Source: Cryptomeria japonica | Taxonomy: Eukaryota > Streptophyta > Pinopsida > Cupressales > Cupressaceae | DNA length: 64,000 nucleotides | Assembly (NCBI RefSeq): GCF_030272615.1 | Contig: NC_081412.1 | Location: 140,658,747 to 140,722,746, forward strand | Reading direction: 5' to 3' | In this document: piece by piece, positions 54,339 to 64,000 of the stretch | Layout: each line of letters begins with the position of its first letter | Position numbering within the stretch: the stretch's first letter is position 1 | Position numbers and translations under genes: made by a program | Notes under the pieces: model-generated | The model's database searches: none | The model's input: the letters and a program-made list of their open reading frames with translations, nothing else | Told to the model about the DNA's origin: nothing

Positions 54339-56920
54339 AAAATTAAGTCTAATTAATCTTAAATATTCATTTTGGACTAGTGCCTTATCATGGCAAGAGA
54401 GTTTGATCAATAACCTGATCTACCCACATTTGTTTAGCAAGTATACCCAAAATAGTAGGACTAGCATAATCAATGCATTGCACCAATATTCTCATTACAA
54501 TTTTTTTATACTTCTTCCTAAGATCCATGATATCACATTCAAAATATATATATCCTTATCAAAGCAATTTAATATTTCCCTTAGAAATAAGCATTAATTA
54601 GAATATACACCATGATTATTCATAGAGTTGAGATATAAGAAACTTGTTTACTACACCCCAAAATATTTGAACAATAATGCCATGGAGACAACTACACAAA
54701 AAAGATTTAAAATTTCATTGTATTATTGGCTTTGGAATTTGCTTTACAACTATAAAAGACTAGATTTTATCTTTCTTCTATATACTCCTACCTATGACAC
54801 AATACAAAAATATCCTCTAGAATTTAGAGGCTAAAGAAGAAGATACAATAACTTTGAATTCACTTTTATATAAAACAAGAGAGTGAACAAGCTTCAAGCT
54901 AATTGTACAAGTGCCATATTTTTATTGACAATCATTTCTTACAAATTACCCCAAAAGAGGATATTACAAATTTACACATAAGTAAAATAGAAAGACAAAA
55001 GAAGAAAAGATGAATAAATTTAACCTGTCCATTAACAAAAATGGAAAGTTTGTTGCAAAGCCACAAATGTTGGAACATTCATTGCTACAAGTAGATCATT
55101 GAAATTCAGTCATTTACAAGATTAGTGTTGTTTTATTGAAATCACTTAATTATAAAAAAGACACACATACTATTTAGTCATTGTCATACCTTGTCTCCCA
55201 AGCCCCATTTGTTCTATTGTCAAGCAATTGATGCTCTATAATTTTGACAACATTCTCATTAAATTTTGCATACTTTGAATCCAAAAATGTAGTTGAATCC
55301 TTTGTTGGTAACTTGAGTTGTGTTGCTTGTGTTGTAATTGATGTCAACATGTTTGGTGTTGTTATTTTTGTCGTAGGGCATGTAAGTTGAAGTTGTTCAA
55401 TTGTATGGATATTATAAATGGCTCAAAAATGAGTATTTAGATGTTGTCTCGATGGGGAAAAATGAACCACATAGATAGGTAGATTACAAACTCTTAGGGA
55501 CTCACTAATCTACCTCTCCACTTAGGATGAGTAAAAAGGATAAGGATGTCAAGTACCCCAAAAATATCATTGAATGTGTCATAGAGGCTTTCTAATGCCC
55601 TTTGCTAACCCTCTGTTTGAAGACACACTGCGGGTCTTATACAATAGTGCAATGCACCAATGTCTTGTGTAAAAAACTATGGAGTTCCATACATAGGGCA
55701 TAGAATAATGGATATATGTTCTAGATACAATAAAGTAAGATAATTGCATAACAGAAAGCCAAAAATGATTTTAGAAATAGAAGAGAATAATGAAAGAGAA
55801 AAGGGAAAGTGAAATCTCACAATTGGTCCACGATTGAAGCCTCTAGTATTATGCTCTTTGCCAGCCAAACTTGTACCCAAGAAAGAAAGAAAAATATTGG
55901 GGTTGTGTTTAGAGTTATATCATAGTTAGACCCCCATTTCAGTTTTTTCACCTCTACAGACAACCAAGATAGATTGATAGATAAAATGCTAATGGAAATA
56001 GAAAGTAAAGAACAATGTAAATATGCTAATGAAGATAAAAAAAGAAGAGGAATGTAGAAATCCTCTTCCACACCCAAAGCCAAGAGTTCTTTGAGTGAAC
56101 AAGACAAAGTACCAAATCCTCCTCAAACACAAAGAAGAACCAAGAATGATAGAAAGTATCATTAGAAAGCTTCAATGTCATGAGTAAAGAATAGTGAGAA
56201 TGATCTTGTAGCTAGAGAGATTAAAAAATGGGTGTGTAGTGTGCTAAAATGAAGCCTAGGAGGGAAGATATATGTGTTGGAAGTGAAACCAACATAAATG
56301 ATCACTAAGAGGGGCATTACGAACTTTGCTAGATGCAAGCATAACACTCAAATACCTATGGACTGTAGATTTGTAGGACACTAGTGTGATGCACATATGT
56401 CTCTGTTGCATGCTAATGTACATGGGTCAAACAGTCAACGAGGTCAGATAAAAGGCTAAAATAGCAGTTGATGGGGAAATCCATGTTGACAGAAGGAAAA
56501 AGAGGTGAAGAAGGTCACCATTGAGCATAAAGTGGAGGTGCTTACATAGCATGAAATCGAAGGGTGTACAATTTATGACATTGTATTTTGCCACCATTTT
56601 AGCAAGCATATTACTATCACAAGATGCGAGGTAAAGTAGAGAGATTTTACTAGGATACAAAGGGGAAGAAGAATCCTCCAACCATGTAGAGTTACCCCCT
56701 GGGAAGAGACCTAAACCTTCGTAAGATGCTGGTAGGTTGTTTTATCAAAAACATGTTAGCTACAAACAAACATGTTAGATAAAAAAGAAAAAATCAAGAT
56801 AAAATGATATGATCAGACACTAAGATAAGAAGATAGCGATCACTGAGTTAAAAAATACTTTGCTAGTATGGGTAGCAAGTTGTGTTATGCCAGATAGCCA
56901 TATGATAGGGCGATCATGGA
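54339..56920. other. AT-rich spacer, no gene recognised
   Basis: Several short frames under 100 codons (for example minus strand 55817-56107) lack any family resemblance, and the codon pattern looks random. No LTR or inverted-repeat boundary was found. Confidence 0.5.
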
Positions 56921-56925
56921 TAGAC

Positions 56926-57055
56926 AATGGTTTGGCCCCCCAAAAAGGAAAAATATCAAGTGGATTGCCCCCCACAAAGGCGATAAAGATTAAGTGGATT
57001 GGCCTCCATAAAGGGGATAACGATCAAGTGGATTGTCCCCCATAAAGGAAATAGT
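56926..57055. repeat. ~34-bp tandem repeat
   Basis: About three to four units built on AAGTGGATTG(C/G)CC...CATAAAGG..GATAA(A/C)GAT. A short purine/C-rich word (CCCCC) recurs in each. Confidence 0.75.
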
Positions 57056-57549
57056 TAAAAAAAGATCATTAGATTAATTGTACTAAGATAATCATGATGC
57101 AAATGCAAAAATGAAATACAAATATGAAGGGATATGAAAACCAACACTTAGAATGGTATTTGTGGAACACATGTCATTCTAATAAGAAAATATGTTGTGT
57201 CATGTCAACATAATGAGATGTTTTTGTAGAATGCCATCTTCAACGAATGACACATAAGACCCACAACATCAACAAAAACAAAAAGGTATAGGGAGATCCA
57301 CCGATTCAACATCAAAACCCATAACAGTGGGATGATACAATGTATATAGATGCATATGAGGATTTCATCATGGTGTTAAACTTTATGAATCACATGAAGA
57401 AGGAACATGCAAATAAAGATAAAAGAAAAATGAGGTCAACATGGAAGAGAGCCTAAATACCTCCAACACCTTGCATTGTCCATGATATCAAAAGAAAGAT
57501 ATGACAAATAGAAGAAGATTGAGTAACAAACAGAAGAAGGGAATAATAG

Positions 57550-57690
57550 ATAATCCCCTTGTTTCTGAGCACCAACAATGCAACTTAGGTTCTCCAGGAT
57601 AGCACAAACATATAAAGGCAAGCAACCTCCCATTTCCAAGCACCAATAGAGTGACTTGGGTTCTTTGAGAGGGAATAAAAATATAAAGAA
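57550..57690. repeat. ~72-bp direct repeat
   Basis: GAGCACCAACAATGCAACTTAGGTTCT-like sequence near 57567 recurs as AAGCACCAATAGAGTGACTTGGGTTCT-like sequence near 57640, each followed by an AAACATATAAAGGCAA-like or AAAATATAAAGAAAA-like word. Confidence 0.65.
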
Positions 57691-57709
57691 AACATGACGA
57701 AATACATAC

Positions 57710-58005
57710 CATGGGGGCTTCACTTAGTGAACCTAGGTTATAGCACGTGCATTCATGAAATACTAAATAATCCCCCTATTTTCAAAAAATATTTCCCTAA
57801 ACTCCTTTTTTGTCACCCCCTCCCAATATGTAGGCTGAATTAAAAGGCCCTCTATTTTCACCAAATATTGCATTTTTTATAGCCCAAATTTTAAAACCCC
57901 TATTTTCACTGATAGGCAATATATTGTACCCTCTTTTGGGGGATATCAAACCCCCCAATATGAATGCATGTGATATAATATTGCCTAGCTAGTGAAGCCC
58001 CCATG
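57710..58005. mobile_element. Candidate MITE, ~290 bp
   Basis: The left end CATGGGGGCTTCACT and right end AGTGAAGCCCCCATG are perfect inverted repeats. If the trinucleotide CAT is the target duplication, the element is 57713-58002 with GGGGGCTTCACT ends, as in PIF/Harbinger-type MITEs. The interior is AT-rich and non-coding, with recurring CCCTATTTTCA words. Confidence 0.6.
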
Positions 58006-58491
58006 ACACATACATGCACACCCTAATCTAAAAGATAAGGATGGTATTTTCCTAGTAGTCACACACCATCAAGTCATTGTCCTCCCAATATTAATAATAC
58101 GAGGAGGGAACATGAGCCTAAAGAGGGATGACCGTGAAGGAATCATCGGGTGTAGCACTAGATCCTAAAAGGTAAGGATCAACGATCATGTGAAGATTGT
58201 AGATAGCATCAGAATGTTCTCTAAGGAGTCAAACAAATTCCCCTCAACAAAAGAGGCAAGTGACTTAGCTCAAGGTGATGAAATGAGAGTTGTACCACCA
58301 ACCTATGAAAGAGGGGTAGAGACTAACTCTAGAGAAGGTGGAACCTCCTCAACAAAACAAATAAAAGAAAATAAAGAAACATACATTGAAATAGACAAAA
58401 ACATAGAAATTTAAGGCACCAAAGCTGGCTTTCGACAATGAAACATAGGCATAGTGTCCTTCTCACACTTTCTCTTCGGGTTTTGTAGAGG
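58006..58491. other. Spacer with one short unidentified frame
   Basis: A 74-codon hydrophilic frame at 58190-58414 is rich in Glu, Lys and Thr. I do not recognise it and would not call it a gene. Confidence 0.4.
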
Positions 58492-59543
58492 TGGTTAGGT
58501 CCTGGAGACAACTGAGAGGGGGGGTGAATCTATTGTCAAATAAATTCAAACCAAAACAACTTAACCAACTTTTTCCTTAATACCGGTAAACCAATCTTTT
58601 ATACCGATAGATAGTTTTATCAGATAATTGCAATATTGGTAAAGATTAATGAATGAAACAAAAAGACAAAGACATCCACAACACTTAACACCAATATTTG
58701 TACGTGGAAACCTCGTAAGGGGAAAAGCCACAGTGGGAAACCTTACCCACAATCAGATGATACTATTGCAGATAGTAAGTGTATACAAATGGGGTCTGCA
58801 CATGCAGAAAGGCCAAGCACCTAGAGCTCACTACTCAAACACAAAATAGGAGTCACACTGACTACAATTGGATGGTTAAATCCAATTAGAATGTACTGCT
58901 CAAAATAGCATCTTCATATGCTTGATTTAGTAACGGTGTAGTTATAATAAGCTTTCACAAAAACCTTGCTTCACCTTCAAATGATGTCTGCATGTATAAC
59001 TCTACTTATTCTCACATCTAACTTCTCACAATTCTTCTCCACATTCGATCTTACAAATAAGATCTTACATTTATATCATAACCTAGGACCAATTTTAGTA
59101 GGTCGTCTCTAAAAGATATTACAATATAATCAATTTACAAATAAATTAATGCCCGATACAATAACTGATTCAACATGTCAGCTTAATGCATTTACAATAA
59201 TAATAAATCATCTCCGTAGCGTGCCATGCTGATCTGGAAAAGATAAACCTGCCGGTGTATAACCTGGACCTATTTGCTGGTAACAACAAATATGCAAATA
59301 GGAATATGCCAATGAACAAATCTCCAAGACAAAGTGTCCAAACGATGTCTTCGACATAACCAAGTGTTTTCCATGCCATTACAAGTGCCGCTGATTATTA
59401 TATCCTGCCGGTGTACCAGATACCGGTGACTATGCATGAGTCATTTGCTTGCCAGTGAATGTTGCTGATTCTCCAGAGTGCCAGAGTTGATAAGTGTTAG
59501 TAGGTGTTGACATCAATGACAAAACCATACCAAAATACCAACA
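58492..59543 (-). repeat. 3' LTR of copia D
   Basis: About 1,052 bp. The minus strand starts TGTTGGTATTTTGGTATGG at 59543. The far end ...TCCAGGACCTAACCA at 58492 is inferred from the family ending CTAACA. ATTCACCCCCCCTCTCAGT lies near that end. Confidence 0.75.
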
Positions 59544-59730
59544 ATCTCCCCCTTTGGCATTGATGGCAACACAAGATGGAAAAACCATCAAAGTGCCAAA
59601 ACAAAAATGCCAAATACCAAAATATCAACAATTACCAAAATATAAGTAATCTCTCCCAAAGTAACAATCTCTCCCCCTAAGAGTGATATGTGTTTCCTTG
59701 TGTTTTTCCATACCAATCTTTCCCCCTTTG
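59544..59730 (-). promoter_or_regulatory. GGGGGAG tracts and polypurine tract of copia D
   Basis: On the minus strand AAAGGGGGAGAT abuts the LTR (59544-59555). TTAGGGGGAG lies at 59671-59680, and CAAAGGGGGA after GATGT at 59721-59730. These are the same words as in copia A, copia C and the pol-less element. Confidence 0.8.
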
Positions 59731-59887
59731 ACATCAAATGCCAAAGTTACTATAAAACCAAGTTCATATACAAAATACTAACCAATTTAGTATACCAACT
59801 ACTCCCCTTGAGAAGTAGCTTCCTCATCAAAGCCGGAGTAAAATATTTCTCTGTTAATTCTACTGGTTGATGACAAAAATCAACTCT

Positions 59888-62800
59888 CTAAGTATCTACC
59901 GGTGGGGGTATGACCCCAAGCTGATCTCTAAGATATTCAAAAGTCTCCTTAGGCAGAGGTTTAGTGAAAATATCTACAATCTTCTCTTTAGTATTCACGT
60001 AAACCAATTTTATTTCTTTTGCTTCAACATTTTCCCTTAGAAAATTCAGTTTGATAGAAACATGTTTGGTTTTAGAATGTAGTACCGAATTCTTAGATAT
60101 ATCAATTGTTGCAGTGTTATCACAATAGATAGTTATAGGTTCCTTTCATTTTACCTTTATGTCTTTCAACATTTGCTTAAGCCATAGTACTTGTGTACAG
60201 TTAGTTGCTGCTACAACATATTTTGATTCTGTTGTTGATAAGGATGTACAACTTTGTTTCTTACTCAACCAAGAAACTAGTCTGTTTCCAAGAAAAAATA
60301 CTCCACCAGTGGCACTTTTTCTATCATCCTCATCTCCTGCCCAATTTGCATATGTGTATGCACATAATTCAAATTTTTCATCTCTAGGATACCATAATCC
60401 AAGATTTGTAGTGCCTTGTAAGTACCGAAAAATCCTTTTTACTATTGATTCATGATTTTCTCTAGGATTACTCTGAAATCTTGAAACAATACATACTGCA
60501 TTCATGATATCAGGTCTGGTTTGTATCAAATATAGTAAACCTCCTATCATAGATTTGTACCTAGTTGGATTAACAGGTGTAGGTTCATCCCTTAGTGATA
60601 GTTTGTCACTTGTAGTCATAGGTGTGCTTACCAGTTTAGAGTTCTCCATCCCAAATTTCTTTAGTAAGTCCTTTAAGTACTTGGATTGACTCAAGAATAT
60701 ACCTTTGTTTGTCTGTGAAATCTGCAATCCTAAAAAGAATTTTATTTCTCTAATCATAGACATTTCAAATTCTTGCTACATTTCAATAGAAAATTCTTTA
60801 CATAATCCATCTTCTCCTCCAAAGATTATATCATCAACAAAAACTTCTATAACCAAGATGTCATCATTAATCACTTTATAATACAAGTCACTGTCAGCAT
60901 TACCTTTAGAAAAACCAATCTTCAAAAGATACTTATCCAATATAGCATACCAAGCTCTTGGAGCTTACTTTAATCCATACAAAGTTTTCCTTAACCTGCA
61001 AACCATATCTTTGTTATCTGTCAAAGAAAATCCATCAAGTTGTTCAATGTAAACTTCTTCAAGATCTCCATCAGAAATGCACATTTAATATCCATTTGAT
61101 ATACTTTGTAGTTCTTATGTGCTGTAAAAGCCAAAAATAATCTGACTGCCTCAATTCTAGCTACCGGTGCAAAGGTCTCATTATAATCAATTCCTTCTTT
61201 CTGAGAATATCCCTTACACACTAGTCTTTCTTTATTTTTGATTACCTTACCATCTTCATTAAGTTTGTTTCTGAATACCCATTTGGTTCCAATTACATTT
61301 TTATCTTTAGGCCAGGGAACTAATGTCCAAGTGTTATTCTTCTCAATTTGTTCTAATTCTTCTTCCATAGCTTTAGTCCAATGTTTATCTTCACATGCCT
61401 CATTAACTGATGATGGTTCAATTTGAGAAATAAGACATACCTCTTCATTTGCCAATATTCCTCTTGTCATAACTCCTTTATACTTATTTCCAATTATCTG
61501 ATCTTCAAAATGATTCAGTCTTACATACCGGGGTGTCTTTGTTTGCTGTTGTTCCTCAGTTACTGTGGAATTTTCAGATGATACTAGTGTAACTGGATCT
61601 TCACTCTATACTGGTGGATTTAGTGCAGGTTCATTTGTTAGAATTTCTATTGCCGGTTCAGAGTCTATATACCTTGAAGTTCCTCTGAATTGTTCATCAA
61701 TCTTGACATTTGTATTCTCAACATTTTTCTGCAATCTTTTGTTAAAACATCTATATGCTTTACTCTTAGATGAATAACCAAGAAATATTCCTTCATCATG
61801 TCTAGGATCAAATTTCCCAATATACTCATCTCTTCTAACATAGCATTTACTTCAAAATATTTTGAAATATTTAAGAGTAGGAGTAATACCAAACCATAGT
61901 TCATGAGGGGTCTTACCGGTTTCACCTTTGATGTGAACTTTGTTGAATGTATAGACCACTGTACTTACTGCCTCTCTCCAATATACATGTGGTAGGTTTG
62001 CTTCTGATAACATACTTCTAGCTGCATCCAAGACAGATCTGTTTTTTCTTTCAACAACTCCATTTTGCTGTGGTGTCCAAGGTGCTGATAGTTGTCTTCT
62101 AATTCCATTCACTTCATAGAATGCATTAAATTACTTAGATGTAAATTCTCCTCCTTGATCCGATCTTAGACATTTGATTTTCTTACCGGTTTCATTTTCT
62201 ACCATTGCTTTGAATAGTTTGAACTTCCCAAGTGCTTCTAATTTTTCTCTGAGAAAAGTAACCCAACACATTCTAGAATAGTCATCAATGATTAGCATGA
62301 AATATCTATCACCTTGTAAACTTTTAGTTCTAGCTGGACCACATAAATCAGTGTGAATTAAGTCAAGAGCATTATTGAATTTTTCTAGAATACTTTTGAA
62401 GGTGGCTCTAACTTGTTTTCCAAATTGACATTCCTTACATACTATATTGAGAGGTTTGACAATTTTAGGTAAATCTCTAATTGCTTTAATAGTACTGATT
62501 TTTACCATGCAATCAACGTTTACATGACAAAGTCTCTTATGCCATAGCCAACTTTCATCAATCTGTGCAATCAAGCATGTCTTTTCACTATTATTCAAAT
62601 GAAAGATATTACCTCTAGTTTGATTTCCGGTTGCAATTTCTAAACCAGTTCTATTCATGATTTTGCATTTTCCATTTTTGAATTGTAACTGAAATCCTTT
62701 CTCAACTAATTGACCAACACTCAAAAGATTATGCTTTAAACCTTCAACATAGTAAACATTGTTAGTATTATGCTTTCCATCAAGAGATATTGTACCTTTA

Positions 62801-64000
62801 CCTATGATCAGACAAGCTTTATCATCTCCAAATCTCACTAGACCTCCATTATATTCTTGAAAGTTCAAGAATTTACTTTTATCTCCTATCATATGATGTG
62901 AGCATCCTGAATCAATGATCCATTCATCCTTTAATTGAACTTTAGCTGCCAAGGCCTGCTCTACTAGTTGAATGGTAGGTGCCAGTTGGTCTTCTGTTAT
63001 AGCAACAAAAACCCATCCATTGTCTGTCGGATCCTCATCAAAATCATCAGTCACTCCTTCATCAGCAAGATAACAAGATTTGTCTTTATTCTTCTTAAAT
63101 TGCATCTCTGATATTCAAGGTTAGGCTTGTATGTTCTTCTAGCTTCTTCTCTTAGTCTAGTGTGTCTATCAAGGCATCTTGAAGCCATGTGACCAATATG
63201 ATTACAGTTAAAACATTTAAAGGGTGCTTTACCTTCATACTTACTTCCAACTAGACCTTTAGGCATTTTCCTTGGAAATAGTGCTTCAAGTTCATTTTCT
63301 TTCCTTCTTTCTTTAATTTCTCTTGCATAGAAGGCTTTCCAATCAGATTTGTCAAATGATGATGTAGATGATGTTGATGCTTTAAAGGCTAAATCTGTCT
63401 TTATAGTAGCAACAAGACCAACTTCCTCAATTTCAAAAGCTAAAAGTTTTCCAATCAATGTATCTCTAGTTACTGATGTATTAGGCATTGTTCTTAACTC
63501 ATTTATAGCAGTGACTTTCATTTTATATGCCAATGGAAATCCTCTTAAAACTTTTGAAACAACTTCATCTTCACTTAAGGTTCCTCCACAACATTTAATA
63601 CCCAAAACAATTTCATTAACTCTTTCCATAAAAGCAGAAATCCTTTCATCTTCTTCCATTTTCAGATTTTCATACCTGGCCCAGAAGCTTTCAAGCTTTG
63701 CAATTTTGATTGTGGAATCTCCTTCATTCAGTGTTTCCAAATGATCCCAAATAGCTTTAGCAATGGACCTATCTGATAATCCCATGATTTTTTGATCTGT
63801 TAATGCGCTCAAAAGTGCTTCTCTTGCTTTGCAATCATTTTCTTCATCTTTTCCCAAGGTAGGTGGATTAGGCTGATCGAGAGTAGGAGTAGTATAGCCA
63901 TTCTTTGTAACTTCCCAGATGTCCTTTCCAATGCAATTTAACTGTGTCTCCATTCTGATCTTCCATATGCCATAGCTGGTTCCATCAAGTTTAGGATTGT
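59888..64000 (-). pseudogene. Copia D gag-pol polyprotein, broken, 5' end outside
   Basis: Minus strand from the edge: gag core (63350-63953 and beyond), zinc knuckle CFNCNHIGHMASRC (about 63165-63210), frameshift near 63100, protease DSGCSHHM (about 62890), WLWHKRLCHVNVD, integrase with HTDLCGP, SDQGGEF and VVERKN and a stop at 62131 between the last two. Reverse transcriptase spans 61470-60780, with stops including 60965-60967 (LKxAPRAW, Gln expected) and FVDDIIFGGED. RNase H follows, with SKKQSCTS intact, ending at the TAG 59888-59890. Each domain is recognisable, but the chain is interrupted at least five times. Confidence 0.9.

Larger units (their letters stand above)
58492..64000 (-). 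mobile_element. Ty1/copia retrotransposon, 3' LTR to gag, runs off right edge (copia D)
   Basis: Minus-strand order from the right edge: gag, zinc knuckle, protease, integrase, reverse transcriptase, RNase H, purine tracts, 3' LTR (58492-59543). The protein sequence is close to copia A throughout, for example the gag stretch MERVNEIV.GI.CCGG.LSED, so the two are the same family. The gag start and 5' LTR lie past 64000. Fewer breaks than copia A, so probably a younger copy. Confidence 0.9.

Noticed and set aside
55817-56107. 96-codon hydrophobic minus-strand frame
   Set aside because: No motif, no promoter or neighbour context. AT-rich DNA yields such frames by chance.
58190-58414. 74-codon hydrophilic frame as a gene
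   Set aside because: No similarity recognised and no supporting signals. Kept only as spacer description.

Overview
The window looks like nuclear DNA of a seed plant with a large, repeat-rich genome. The evidence is one intact intron-containing plant gene (a CYP707A-type cytochrome P450, nine exons, 19835-24411) set in about 55 kb of nested, mostly decayed LTR retrotransposons and AT-rich spacer. Old, nested Ty1/copia and Ty3/gypsy elements of this kind would fit a gymnosperm such as a conifer. That is an inference, and the species cannot be read from this sequence.

Layout, left to right. 1-5054: 5' part of a minus-strand Ty3/gypsy-type element (Q-rich gag, about 2 kb leader, 1.46 kb LTR), inserted into a second minus-strand element (5055-6868) whose gag is a coiled coil. 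7560-14549: complete but dead plus-strand Ty1/copia element, TSD AATGT. 14555-19200: AT-rich spacer with a tandem repeat of about 775 bp, interrupted by a gypsy-type solo LTR (16679-18228). 19835-24411: the P450 gene. 24412-27990: spacer with a MITE (25855-26315) inside a small tandem duplication, and an unidentified coding remnant. 28030-44492 or a little beyond: one old minus-strand copia element split by two later insertions. These are a pol-less gag-protease element (30080-35305, TSD GTAGG) and a pol-less plus-strand element (35609-42256, TSD AAAAA) with a coiled-coil/zinc-knuckle gag and an unidentified ORF of about 1,100 codons. 44880-46393: degenerate gypsy gag. 46433-53825: complete plus-strand copia, TSD TTGTC. 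53826-58491: unassigned spacer with tandem repeats and a MITE candidate. 58492-64000: minus-strand copia running off the right edge.

How the parts relate. The P450 is the only gene here likely to make a working cellular product, predicted to inactivate abscisic acid. Three autonomous-type copia elements and the pol-less coiled-coil element share the same 3' cis signals (several GGGGGAG purine tracts, the last one abutting the LTR), a C-tract motif near the LTR 3' end, and the initiator-Met-tRNA primer site. This suggests the pol-less elements move using enzymes supplied by copia relatives. Most stops that can be checked against a sibling copy lie where the sibling has Gln or Trp, a cytosine-deamination pattern expected for methylated, silenced DNA.

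The best candidates for undescribed biology are the two pol-less elements and their unidentified proteins. All coordinates come from reading the sequence by eye. No homology search was run.
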